Assembly (NCBI GenBank): GCA_946406115.1
Contig: OX291561.1
Coordinates: 674,273-738,272, forward strand
From: Apoda limacodes
Taxonomy: Eukaryota > Arthropoda > Insecta > Lepidoptera > Limacodidae
DNA length: 64,000 bases
Direction: 5' to 3'
This document shows positions 11,926-22,440 of the stretch, piece after piece (positions within the stretch are counted from its first letter, which is position 1; every line of letters begins with the position of its first letter). The notes below the pieces were generated by a model, which did no database searches, was not told the DNA's origin, and saw only the letters and a list, made by a program, of their open reading frames with translations. The position numbers were made by a program, and so were the translations under genes.

Positions 11926-13170
11926 AATATATTAACATCGACAAAGCTCGTAGGGTTGTCGCAAATTTATATAATGTAGAATTTAAAATTATTCAAAATA
12001 AATCAAAACATGTTTTTAATTGTACTCTATCTCAACAACCAAACTATATCATTAGATTTGTACTAGTTTTACTTATAAATTTTATTATTTTTATGAATTT
12101 ACTGACTTATTGTTTATTTAGCTTCTTGGTAATTTGTTTTAAACCTTGAAAATCATCTTTATAAAACATTTACAGTTAATAATATTTATATATATATATA
12201 TGTAAATTTTAAATCTTTTAAAATTCCTTTTAGGAAAAGACAAGAAAACTAAAATTTTCTTGAATTCTTCAAAGATGACTCACATTTATCCTTTTTATTC
12301 TATCTTCAAAACCTTTATTATTTATCAACATGATATTCCCTAACAAAAATACTAATTAATATACTAATTTAAGATATTGCCAACCCTATAGCTATAAGAC
12401 TTTTGACACACTCGAACCTTTAAAATTTGCTTTCAGCTAAAACTTCAAACATGTCAGGTACTATGAGAAACACCACCAGTATAAATTGAGCTCTGGACTT
12501 TTTATATGCATTTCTTGACTTAAGTGTCCAATGACTGTGTGAAACTTAAAATTTTAAGCTAAGTTAAATTTTTATGCTATTTTATAATATTTTGGTTAAA
12601 TACATTTGTTACATACTGATTGCATAACATTTATACTCATTATTATGAAATACGGGTCTTTATACAATGTAGTAAAAATAATTTACTACAACGCGACCAC
12701 GTCACGCGGTGATGCGACACAGCGTCCGCCCTGTTGCGGGTCTCAACGATTAAGTGTAAATTATGACATCAATTTAAACCACTTATGACATCTTCTTGTG
12801 CCACAAAATCAAATAAATTTTTTACGATGTTGACTAATGTTAATGAAATTTATTACTATAAATAATGTATTATTATTTATAACTATGTAAAAGTGTTTGC
12901 TTTTATACGAGACTAGCGAATGCGCACATTTTTGGAGTTCACTCCTTAAGGATCTGTTTGCTGAACGACATTCAGGGTACTTAATATTAGGTCCTTACAT
13001 ATGAACTTGATGTTTTATAGAACTAGCCACTTTGATCTCAAAAAGCCGGCGTTTGGTTAAGAATTCCAAATTCAAATTTATTTTAAATTTTAGCTTGTCT
13101 ATTTGTGTTTCGAATGTAATAATTCATTTGTTTTCGCGTCATTCAATTTTGCTTTGACATCGTTCTGTTC
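11926..13170. other. unassigned, AT-rich
   Basis: A 128-codon open stretch (11763-12149, +) begins in the hairpin loop and is rich in F, I, Y, N and L, as expected of AT-rich random sequence, so it is not called. A short TA microsatellite lies at about 12186-12202. Nothing else recognised. Confidence 0.45.
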
Positions 13171-13178
13171 TGCTCAAT

Positions 13179-13917
13179 ATGGAAAATGTAAAATATTGCA
13201 CTATTTTCGAATACGAATTCCATCGTGGCACTAGCGCTACAGCAACAGCTCGAAGGATTAATGATGTGTACGGAGAAGACACTGTAAAAGAAACACAGTA
13301 CGTTTTTGGTTCCAACGTTATCGTTCTGGAAATTTTGACCTCCAGAACAAACCTCGTGGACGGCCGGAGACCCTATATGTCAATGAGGAATTGAAAGTGA
13401 TGGTGGAATCGGATCCATCTCAAACCAGGCTAAATCCTGACCCAAACGAAAATTGACTCAAAAAAAGGTACTGGTTAGTGTCTGGTGGACCAGCGTTGGT
13501 GTCATCCACTACAGCTTCCTAAGATCTGGTAATACGATTACGGCAGATCTGTATTGCCGACAATTGGTAACCATGATGGAAAAGCTAGCCGTTAAACAGC
13601 CGAGATTGGTCAACAGCTCTAGCCCACTGCTGCTTCAGGACAACGCTAGACCACACACAACAGACGGTGGCGAAACTAGAGGAGCTATGATTGGAATGTC
13701 TCCGTCACCCACTATACTCACCGGACCTTGCTCCAACCGATTACCACTTTTTTCGAAATTTAGATAATTTCTTACTTGGAAAAAAATCAATTCAGACGAA
13801 ACACTTTCGAAGATTTTGTTGATTCTCCCTCTCGTAATTTTTGTTAGCAAAGGAATCAATGAACTCCCTATAAAATGGCAAAACTGCAAAGATCACAATA
13901 GTACCTACTTTGATTGA
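13179..13917 (+). pseudogene. broken mariner transposase
   Basis: Mariner transposases cut and paste their own element at TA sites, using an N-terminal helix-turn-helix pair and a DD34D catalytic core. Here the N-terminal part (GTSATATARRIND, then the second-helix region after a frameshift) spans about 13179-13440. The sequence then jumps to the catalytic part (SVWWTSVGVIHYSFL, ITADLYCRQL, LLLQDNARPHT, then DYHFF and SKGINELPIKWQ in other frames) and ends at TGA 13915-13917. The section carrying the first catalytic aspartate is deleted and at least two frameshifts follow. It is a non-functional remnant, closest in feel to the insect mori/irritans-type mariners. Confidence 0.85.
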
Positions 13918-14154
13918 TAAAATAAAATAAATGACAAAAAAAAATAGTTTTGCTTTTTCCATATAAAACTTTTATATATTTCTTTCTAACCTATGACAGA
14001 ATGCGAAATAATGATATATGTATACACAGATGCACATTTGTTTGTGTATATACATCAATCTGCATCAAGGATGAACATAAAGCAACACGGCATTGTAGCA
14101 CGCGGCCAGGTTAAGCTAAGCTCAGGTTGCGTACGAAGGTGGCAACAAGTAGGA

Positions 14155-14345
14155 TTTTTTTTTTTTTTTTTTATACCACTAAGGTGGCAAAGAAGCTTAC
14201 GGCCCGCCCGATGGCAAGCGGTCACCGCAGGTATCACTTGCGCGTTGCCGACCCTTCAGAAATCTAATAACTTCTTTCTTGAAGAACTCCATACTGTAGT
14301 CCTTGCAGAAAACCTTGGCAGGGAGCTCATTCCACAACTTAAGGC
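14155..14345 (-). mobile_element. LINE A 3' end, severely 5'-truncated
   Basis: Poly-A (T run on the plus strand) is followed by the LINE A tail and the last part of its coding frame, including the complement of CTTGCGCGTTGCCGACC. It matches 17441-17650, lacks about 24 bp around the ORF stop codon, and stops abruptly at about 14345. A typical dead-on-arrival insertion. Confidence 0.9.
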
Positions 14346-15221
14346 TGCTTTTAATGATATCACGTGATCGAGGTATTTCATCAAAGATCCTGTTTTATTT
14401 TTAAATTAAAATTTTATACCTTTATTGTGCTTTGCTAGAATCATCCACGACATTCAAATGAAATGAAAAACGGTAGCAAAAATAAAAGGTACCTACGTAG
14501 GATATTTCTTTATTTAATGTGAAACAAAAACGTTGTGGGCTTTCCATATTGTAAGACCCCAAATCCAGGCGCGCCACTGGCATTAAGTAAATCTTTTGTT
14601 TATTTACAGATGCCTTCTGTTAATAAACAAAATTCTCCTGCATGTTGGGGACAAGGTCAAAGGATACTTTCATTACGTTGCTAAACATATTCCAAGGGTG
14701 TACTGTAATAGTACATTATGGTACAATTGTGTAATGACTACCGCTGAGGCGCCATTGAGAGAGCCGAGGACGGTAATTATCAATACACACGTATATCATA
14801 CGACGTTTTTCAACACACTTGTGAAGAAAATAATACTAAAAAAATATTTTATATAGTAGATAAATAGTTAATTTAGAGAAACAATTAGTAAATGTGCAGT
14901 TAGTAAAATTATTATTAACTGTTTTTGATGGCATAGCGGTCTCATCAGAAAGATTAGTTACTGAAATAATTTCATGTTTTATTGTTATTTGAGAGAGTTC
15001 ATTATTCGTGTGGTTTGATGCGATTATAAATTTGCGTTGCGGGAGAAGCATAAGAAAACGAAAAACATAAACTAACGTTCGAAGAAGTTTTGACCATGAC
15101 GAAATGCGTGTTGAAAAAGTCTAAATTATCGTCTCTGGGTTAATGGTAGCTGCCAAAGCATGTGTCTTTCTTTTGGGACCTCAGCTATATCTGACGCATC
15201 AAATGTGCTAATGAGGTGGAT
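14346..15221. other. unassigned
   Basis: No domain, RNA or repeat signature recognised. Short open frames on both strands are not supported. Confidence 0.45.
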
Positions 15222-16943
15222 CTAGCTTGATCCACGAAGGTCCAGTGAACCAAAGAGGATGGTCAATGATTTGAGCAGGAGTAATTCCACGTGATTAATA
15301 ATCCAGCGGGGATTAATGGCACCTGCACAATGGTAGAAATGACAACACGGTAATTCTAATTCACGGTATTTTGGTCACCCTATTAGCTACAATCGTACCC
15401 CATCGGTAAGGAGAAGAATGAACCCAGCACAATGCAACCGTGGAATCTGAGAACGCAAATACTTGAAAAATGTTTATGCGTTTATTACAAGCCGCGATAA
15501 TAGTCTGTATAAGCCTAGCAAGTATTAATATGGTGCAGAGTTCAAGTCTAGCAAGGGAAATGACGTTTATAGGAGACACCTTTGATTTGGCATTTATCAA
15601 GTGTACTGATAGGGATCAATCGTTATTTTCTTGAAAGTAAACAACTGCACCATATGCCTTTTCACTGGCATCTGCGAAGCCAACAATGATGACAGAGCTA
15701 CCACCAGTAATACCAATATGAAGCTGGAATTTCAAATTATTCAGAGCGGACAGTTCATCGTATAATGGCTTCCATAACTTGCAGATGTGATCGGGTGGGA
15801 AGGCATCCTAGTCACACTTGCACAACCAAAGCTGCTTAATTAGTAACTTGGCGTACAATACGACGGGACCAAAAAACCCCATAACGTCCCATATTTTAGC
15901 AATACACGATAACATTACTCGTTTAGTGCATCTGAAATTCTCAGGCGCAGTAACGGTAAGACAAAAGTTATCGGTATTAGGGGACCAAGACAAACCTAAA
16001 CTACTAAAACCTTATGGGTATCTGTTTCACCAAAGTCCTTGATAGATTCAAGCCGGTGTGATAGCGGAACAGAGTTAAGAAGAGACTGTGAATTGCTCAT
16101 CCACTTTACGAGGTCCAAATTGCCTGCTTTCATAAGAGCTATCATAGATGCTACAGCCTCTACTGCGGAAACTTCCTCTACACTATACGCTTCATCATCC
16201 ATGTATAGGCCAGTCTCCATTATTTCTTTAGCCAATGGAAATGTGTGGCCGTGATTTATCAAGATCTGTCTTAAGGTTCTTAATCTCTCTTAATCTTAAT
16301 GCGTTGAATCTAATCTAGATCGTAAACCGAAACATACGGTATTGAAATAATACATTTTTAAGTCCTACATTGGCTAAAAACGGTATAAAATCCATTGAAA
16401 CGTTCGGTCACAATCTCTTATGCCAATACATAAAAACATCTGACGTAAGTCTGCTGAAAGCGCTACTGGAAATAAGCGGAAATTGATCGAAAGAGAATAA
16501 TTTACCCTGTAAATTCTGACCACTGTACAATTAGTCATTTAAGGAGACCGAAGAAGTGGTCTTTGCGCTAGAATCGCACACCATGCGCAATTTAGTTGTG
16601 GTTTTGTCTTCTCTAAGAATGCCGTGGTGAGGTATTAAATAAAAGGGGTAATTTTTATTCTATTCGGATATAGGCGGCGCGGGTGACAAAATACCTTTGT
16701 CAAGATAGTCGCGGATAATACTATCATAAACTTCTTTTATTTAAGAGCAGGCTGTAAGTTTACGTTCGAGGCTTTTAAAGCGTCTTTGAGCATTTGCGAA
16801 AGAATCGCCAAGAGTAAATACATCGGCTTTAAAGCCACTGTGTACTGGCCAGTGGTTGGGTCACGAGTAGTGGTGTGGCAATAAAGTTCTTCGCATGCAG
16901 TATCGTCTGGACTTTGAACAGAAGAAGATTTTATTTCTTCCAA
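15222..16943 (-). pseudogene. decayed BEL/Pao retrotransposon pol
   Basis: Read on the minus strand, recognisable pieces of a BEL/Pao polyprotein lie in order. An N-terminal reverse transcriptase segment has SPDDTACEE and TTRDPTTGQYTVAL (16943-16737). A palm/thumb segment has LYMDDEAYSVEE (16262-15996; the YxDD box reads YMDD). SWSPNTD and IAKIWDVMGFFGPVVLYAKLL follow (15993-15808). An RNase H-like/A17 segment has PRLELC-like LARLELC and DSTVALCWVHS (15600-15361). The post-RNase H segment ITPAQIIDHPLWFTGPSWIK is clean at 15289-15222. The pieces lie in several frames with stops between them, so the gene is dead. No LTRs located. Confidence 0.85.
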
Positions 16944-17340
16944 TTCCCAGATTTTTTTAATTAGATATTCAACCCGTTGAAGTTGAATGCATCAACATGA
17001 AATAGAAGACGCGGGAGTATCAATTAATGCGGGAGCGGAGCCGAGAACTACGTACCCGAAAACCGTTTCAATAGCTCAATCTTGTACCTTGTTAGCAGAG
17101 ATGTACAAGATACCTTAAATGTAGTATCTAGAATACAAAATGCAAAATGCTTTTAAATTAAGTATTTCAGATACCAGATGCAAATAACTTTCTGTAATGG
17201 TATCTGAAATATTAGATATAAAGTACGTATCTTTCGAATACTTTTTATAGATAAAATACTGTTTTTATTAATGAATGTTTATTTTTTTACATGTAAATCG
17301 CGTTGATTGCGCAAACGTTACACAACATAATATTATATTT
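16944..17340. other. unassigned
   Basis: Possibly the 3' flank of the hAT element, because it directly follows the transposase stop on the minus strand. GTATCT/AGATAC words recur in both orientations around 17115-17235 and could be subterminal sites, but no end is defined. Confidence 0.35.
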
Positions 17341-17433
17341 TTAAGGTTTTAATTGAGACTTAAATAAAACTAGTTCTTCAAACAGTTTTTCACTCATTTT
17401 TCTTCGATGAGGCCTCATGATCATGCCCCCAAA
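17341..17433 (-). pseudogene. hAT transposase, C-terminal end
   Basis: On the minus strand this reads FGGMIMRPHRRKMSEKLFEE and on to a TAA stop at 17343-17341. That is the end of the hAT dimerisation domain (usual form ...ERLFSFGG...RxxxxxxLFE...). The sequence joins seamlessly with 20749-20800, which encodes SSAPTERLFSF on the same strand. A LINE A copy separates the two parts. Same gene as the next hAT entry. Confidence 0.85.
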
Positions 17434-17502
17434 TTTTTTTTTTTTTTTTTTTTATACCACTAAGGTGGCAAACAAGCTTACGGCCCGCCTGATGGTAAGC
17501 GG

Positions 17503-20181
17503 TCACCGTAGCCTATGGACGCTCTCAACACCAGAGGTATCACTTGCGCGTTGCCGACCCTTCAGAAATCTAATAACTTCTTTCTTGAAGAACTCCATAC
17601 TGTAGTCCTTGCAGAAAACCTTGGCAGGGAGCTCATTCCACAACTTAAGCGTTCGCGGGAAGAAGTTTCTCTGAAACCGCACTGTACGCGACCATTTAGG
17701 TTCTAAAGTGTGAGAATGAATTCCCTGCCGATGGCGAGCGGTGCGATGGTAGAAAGTAGCCGTGGGCATCATTTCGAACAATTCCTCAGAACACAACCCA
17801 TTGTACAAGCGGTAGAACACACACAGTGAGGCAAAGTTCCCAAGGATCCCAATGCTCTTGGAGATGGAGAGGGGAGTGTTCTGGAATTGTGGGACCACAG
17901 TGAATGAAGTTTTCTTAGCGGTGAACGCGCACACTTGTGTCTTTGTAGGGTTGAATCGGACCAAGTTTACCCGTCCCCAGTCAGAGACCTGGGACAGTGT
18001 GGTCTCGATTTGAGGCACAAGTTCTCCGCGGTTTTCCTCCACAACGGAACGAGGGATGTTTGCACGACCCGTGTAAAAAGCGTCTCCAGTACTGTCATCT
18101 GCATAGCAATGTATGTTGTTGATGTCCAACATGTCATTGATATGCAGTAGAAACAGCGTAGGAGACAGCACAGAGCCTTGCGGGACACCAGCATTAATGT
18201 CCATGCTATCAGAGCAACTACCGTCGACTACAGTTCGTATGCGTCTGCCGGACAAAAAGCTAGCCACCCATTTGCACAAACCCTCGGGCACTCCGTAAGA
18301 TGGCAACTTCGATAGAAGACCGCGGTGCCAGACCCGATCGAACGCCTTCGCTATGTCCAGGCTACATGCCAATGCCTCCCCCTGACTCTCAATGGCTTGT
18401 GCCCATCGGTGTGTGAGATACACTAGAAGGTCACCAGTCGAGCGACCGTGGCGAAAGCCATATTGACGGTCACTGACCAGATCGTGTACTTCTAGGTATC
18501 TTAGAAGCTGTGTGTTGATCACACGCTCCATCACCTTAGAGAGGAGAGAGGTAATAGCGATAGGCCTGTAATTCGATGGATCTGATCTATCGCCCTTTTT
18601 GGGCACCGGGTGCACATTCGCAGTCTTCCATGTAGACGGAAATTGCCTAGTGTGGTAGGAAAGCGCGAAGAGGCGCGTGAGTACAGGACATAACTCAGGA
18701 GCACACTGCTTAAGCACCACTGCTGGTATACCGTCTGGCCCACTCGACTTATAAACGTCTAGAGAAAGCAACGCCCGCCTGACCTCCCGCTGCGTTATGG
18801 AGATTTCCGGCATGGACTTACCGCACCACGGTATAGTAGGTGGTACAGCGCCTTCATCGTTCATATTCGAGTTCGAGGCAAAGAGACTGCCCAGTAGATC
18901 GGCTTTCTCTTTAGCACTATGGGCCAAGTCACCATCGGTCTTTCGCAGAGGTGGTAACGATGACTGGCAGAAGTTCCCTTCGGCAGCTTTGGCAAGCGAC
19001 CAGAAAGCACGACTCCCAGAAGGATAGCTCGCAAGTCGCCCACCTATTTTGCCGATGAATTGGAATTTTGCTCTGGCAGTTGCTTTCTTACTGAACCTCG
19101 AGGCAGTATTTAATTTGCGTTTTAACTCAGAAATATTCGGATCCTTATTAAAACGAGCCGTGGTCCAAGCCTCATATGCATTTTGCTTAAGAATTTTAGC
19201 TTTTCTGCAAGACCTATTAAACCACGGTCGTTTTTTGACGCCGGCAGCTACTCGCGGGTTAGGAATATAGCATTCCATACCAGCAAGGATTGTCTCAGTG
19301 ACTGCGGCTGCGCAGACGTCAGGATCTTCTGAGTTAAAGCAGATCTGCCTCCACGGGTACGATGCGTAAAATTCACGCAATCCATCCCAGTCTGCCGACT
19401 TATAGTGCCACACACGACGCCAGTTAGTTGGCCCGGAAGGATCAGGTTGTGTGCATGACACTTGAGTCCGAACGAGACAGTGGTCCGAGGAGCCAAGAGG
19501 CGCATCCACTGAGACGGAGTACCCGTCCGGACGAGTAGTCAGCAGAAGGTCCAGTAAGGAGCTCGTATGTTCCTCTATATCTGGTATTCTCGTTGGAGAA
19601 AGTACCAGCTGAGAGAATCCATAGGTCAGAGCAAATTCATGAGCAGATATCCCAGCATAGTTATTGGTTCGAGAACTGAGCCACTCGCGATGGTGGGCGT
19701 TAAAGTCTCCCAAAATAACTAGTTCTGCTGTGGGATATTGCTCTAGAACTTTGTCAGTCGTCAAACTCAGGTGCGTGAAGAGTCGAGTTACGTCCGTGTC
19801 ACCGCTATGAGACCTGTATAGGCACGCATAGATACGAGTGTGGCCGCCGTAATCTACGCGCACCCACAATATCGACAGGTCCCTGTCTTCAAGGCTATGA
19901 AGGCGGCGACAGCAGATATCCTCCCGGACGAACATACATACACCGGCACGACTCATAAAATTGTGTTCGAGTTTGTAGCCGGGATAATGAAGGTATGATG
20001 TGTCGGCCGGGCAGGATATCTGCGTCTCCGTTAGAAAAAGAATGGTCGGCTGCGCAGTTTCGAGATGGTGGTGGACTGCGTTAAGATTTGCGTGAATACC
20101 CCTGATGTTGCAAAAATCCACATTATATGTGGATGGAGTAGCCGCTGTGCAAACTCTTTTCTTTTTCTGTCTTCTGGCCAT
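17503..20181 (-). CDS. LINE A endonuclease-reverse transcriptase (892 aa, internal deletion)
   Basis: It nicks target DNA and copies the element RNA at the nick. The N-terminal endonuclease/phosphatase-fold domain (about residues 20-240) shows FLTETQ (49-54), GDFNAHH (158-164) and SSDH (231-234), all intact. The reverse transcriptase (about 460-760) shows LDIAKAFD (608-615), GVPQGSVLSP (665-674) and the catalytic YADD (693-696). The start ATG lies at 20181 just before a basic run (ARRQKKKR). Compared with copy A2, 96 residues are missing after SIGILG, an in-frame loss of 288 bp. This removes the region just C-terminal to the palm (thumb and part of the C-terminal domain). The frame is otherwise uninterrupted to a stop 69 bp before the poly-A. 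Activity is doubtful because of the deletion. Confidence 0.93.
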   Translation of the reverse strand: MARRQKKKRVCTAATPSTYNVDFCNIRGIHANLNAVHHHLETAQPTILFLTETQISCPADTSYLHYPGYKLEHNFMSRAGVCMFVREDICCRRLHSLEDRDLSILWVRVDYGGHTRIYACLYRSHSGDTDVTRLFTHLSLTTDKVLEQYPTAELVILGDFNAHHREWLSSRTNNYAGISAHEFALTYGFSQLVLSPTRIPDIEEHTSSLLDLLLTTRPDGYSVSVDAPLGSSDHCLVRTQVSCTQPDPSGPTNWRRVWHYKSADWDGLREFYASYPWRQICFNSEDPDVCAAAVTETILAGMECYIPNPRVAAGVKKRPWFNRSCRKAKILKQNAYEAWTTARFNKDPNISELKRKLNTASRFSKKATARAKFQFIGKIGGRLASYPSGSRAFWSLAKAAEGNFCQSSLPPLRKTDGDLAHSAKEKADLLGSLFASNSNMNDEGAVPPTIPWCGKSMPEISITQREVRRALLSLDVYKSSGPDGIPAVVLKQCAPELCPVLTRLFALSYHTRQFPSTWKTANVHPVPKKGDRSDPSNYRPIAITSLLSKVMERVINTQLLRYLEVHDLVSDRQYGFRHGRSTGDLLVYLTHRWAQAIESQGEALACSLDIAKAFDRVWHRGLLSKLPSYGVPEGLCKWVASFLSGRRIRTVVDGSCSDSMDINAGVPQGSVLSPTLFLLHINDMLDINNIHCYADDSTGDAFYTGRANIPRSVVEENRGELVPQIETTLSQVSDWGRVNLVRFNPTKTQVCAFTAKKTSFTVVPQFQNTPLSISKSIGILGNFASLCVFYRLYNGLCSEELFEMMPTATFYHRTARHRQGIHSHTLEPKWSRTVRFQRNFFPRTLKLWNELPAKVFCKDYSMEFFKKEVIRFLKGRQRASDTSGVESVHRLR

Positions 20182-20748
20182 AATATATATAAAAAAAAAT
20201 TACTAAGACTAAGGATGAGGATTCATTGCACAGACAGCATAGAGGACAAAGGGTGCGGTTCTAAGACTGCCGAAGCTCGCCACAGATGATACGGTTGCTG
20301 GCCCGGCGGGCGGAAGGGCCCCTGATCCCCCTCTGTTGTAGTAGCCGGGTCCACTCCGGTCTCCTTCTCCGGCACGACTACCACTTCAGATACTTTACAC
20401 AGGCTGGCGAATCAGCCTCCCAGGGCGGAGATTAAGTGATCCCTGGGTTCGGGATCCCGTTCAACCTGCGGGCGGCCAGCGGTCAGCCGTTTCATCAGGT
20501 CTCCTTGACCGCCGAACCAGCACGCCGCGTCTACGCCGAGTACTATAATCCTCAAAGAGCTCTGGCAACCTTACTCACCACCAGGAACACAACACTACTC
20601 AATGTTAGTGTTATTATGGCCGCGGTTTTCTGTAAGGTGGAGGTACTTCCCCAGTTCGGGCCGCTCATTCGAGCAAGTACTCGCTATGCCCTGCTTAGTT
20701 GTTCGGGTGGCTTATTCGAGCGAGTACTTGCAGTGCCCTACCTCTCTT
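20182..20748 (-). promoter_or_regulatory. LINE A 5' UTR / internal promoter region
   Basis: This roughly 560-bp GC-rich leader is shared with copy A3 (59218-59815). No ORF1 is present on the coding strand. A full-length LINE must carry its promoter here. No TATA box is visible, as expected for internal LINE promoters. Open frames on the opposite strand are shadows. Confidence 0.7.
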
Positions 20749-21570
20749 AAAAATGAAAAGAGTCGCTCCGTAGGGGCAGAACTTGGCAAACAGGTGTTGT
20801 ATTTGAAAAATATTTTTTTTACTGTAGGACAAGCATTTAAGCTCTTTATGTTGGTATCCTTATTATTTAATTACTGCAATGTTTCTAAGTCAGAGGTGTT
20901 GCCAGGAGATCCTGTGTTTTCGGCACTTGCAACGAAAGAATCAGAATCCTCTAAAAACATGTAATAAGATTCATCTTTTGACTATTTTTCTATGTCACCT
21001 TTAATATTGTTTGAAGCCTCCGTTTTTTTGTTTTTCAGTGCGATTAATTTTTCGTGTTTTAGTCAGGATAAGTTCTTTTACATATTCTTTCCGCGCTTTT
21101 GGTACCCATCTCATTTTAAAGAACGAATGTGACACTGAGGCCAATATTGCATCATTTGCTGCAGGCTCGAACTGCAAAAACTTTTTAAAACGTCTATTTA
21201 AGTTTTCTTCAATCACATCTAGCAGGGAGCTGAAGTATTTTAGATTCTCTGTCCTAAGGCATTTGATCACATGTTGAATTCTTACTAGTTCGGGTAACAG
21301 AGAACCATAATAAGTGTCGCTTTGAATAGCTTCTGCTATTGGCTTTGAACAGTCCACATATTCACTTAATAAGTGAATTTCATTTTCCTTCAACGATAAT
21401 TTTAACATTTTCATTATTTCACTAAGACTGTACAGCTAAAAGATCTTGTATGGAATTGTAATAAGAGTTCCATTGAGTTGCGCATGGAGAAGTTGGTGAC
21501 TTTCCTGTCATGTCTAAATATGTTTCACATGCTTTTGGTGATCTGGAACATAAGTTCCATCGTGTCGCCG
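20749..21570 (-). pseudogene. hAT transposase, central part
   Basis: hAT transposases carry an RNase H-like catalytic core split by a helical insertion and end in a dimerisation domain. On the minus strand: a core segment with KACETYLDMTG and ATQWNSYYNSI (about 21560-21425); after a frameshift, LLSEYVDCSKPIAEAIQ and a helical region to FKMRWVPKARK (21414-21001); after another shift, MFLEDSDSFVASAENTGSP (from about 20960); then KYNTCLPSSAPTERLFSF up to the LINE A insertion. The gene finishes at 17433-17341. The N-terminal zinc finger and first catalytic part were not found. At least two frameshifts show it was dead or dying apart from the insertion. Confidence 0.85.
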
Positions 21571-22024
21571 CTGAATCGAACCCAATCGCCCCCGTCCCCA
21601 GTGCGACATCGACCTTCCCCGCCCCGTTCACCGCGGGTGAGCCCACGGAATGGTCGTCGGTCACCACCCTCACGTGCCCCGTCCGCTCAGGTAGGTATTG
21701 CGGAACAGGCACATGCACACACAGACGGTCCACAAATTATACAACGAACGGTATCAGGTAAGAGATTTCCATGGCGATGAGTTGTGTTTATAGTATCTGG
21801 ACAAATTTTGTCGAGCTGCAGGGATTGACTTTGTTTAACAAACTTCATTGTGAACTAAATCAACAGAGCATTTTGCCTTGGATGACATTAATGAAAGAAC
21901 TCTTTTCGTTTTATAGCAGAAAAGAACAAAACAACTCCAGTAACTCAAGGTAAACAGAAGATCTCAAAAACATAATATTGGGCACGCTAACTGGTCTAGA
22001 GTGCCCAATATTATACTACTCACC
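21571..22024. other. unassigned, partly GC-rich
   Basis: 21575-21700 is distinctly GC-rich and interrupts hAT similarity, so it may be a small insertion. The rest is unassigned. Confidence 0.35.
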
Positions 22025-22440
22025 ACCATCTCAAGACTGCGCAGCCGACCATTCTTTTTCAGATATCCTGCCCGGCCGACACATCATACCTTCACTATCC
22101 CGGCTACAAACTCGAACACAATTTTATGAGTCGTGCCAGTGTATGTATGTTCGTTTGGGAGGATATCTGCTGTCGCCGCCTTCATAGCCTTGAAACAGGG
22201 GACCCGTCAATATTGTGGGTGCGCGTAGATTACGGCGGCCACACTCGTATCTATGCGTGCCTATACAGGTCTCATAGCGGTGACACGGACGTAACTCGAG
22301 TCTTCACGCCCCTGAGTTTGACGACTGACAAAGTTCTAAAGCAATATCCCACAGCAGAACTAGTTATTTTGGGAGCCTTTAACGCCCACCATCGTGAGTG
22401 GCTCAGTTCTCGAACCAATAACTATACTGGGATATGCTGG
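22025..22440 (+). pseudogene. LINE A endonuclease fragment
   Basis: Matches copy A1 residues of about 40-180 on the plus strand. It first reads the QPTILFL region with a deletion, then YKLEHNFMSRASVCMFVWED and, from 22126, an open run to VILGAFNAHHREW and NNYTGI. The metal/catalytic GDFN motif reads GAFN, replacing the conserved aspartate. Similarity ends abruptly at about 22436, without the downstream half of the domain. Confidence 0.9.

Larger units (their letters stand above)
17434..20748 (-). mobile_element. LINE A copy A1, apparently full length
   Basis: A 3.3 kb non-LTR retrotransposon on the minus strand. It runs from a 5' end at about 20742-20748 (start GGTAGGGCACTGCAAG, shared with copy A3 at 59218), through a 5' UTR of about 560 bp and one long ORF, to a short 3' UTR and a poly-A run at 17434-17451. 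Its target is the codon run for SFGG in a hAT transposase, and both sides continue that protein. The exact target duplication is blurred by A/T runs (CCCAAA on one side, AAAAATG on the other). The structure is Jockey/CR1-like. No separate ORF1 is visible. Confidence 0.93.

Noticed and set aside
11763..12149. 128-codon gene
   Set aside because: It starts in the loop of a repeat hairpin and has AT-driven composition without domains.
13993..14367. 124-codon ORF
   Set aside because: Its second half is the antisense of a LINE A tail and its first half has no domain.
20436..20964. plus-strand ORFs of 104 and 120 codons
   Set aside because: They are the antisense of the LINE A 5' UTR running into hAT sequence.
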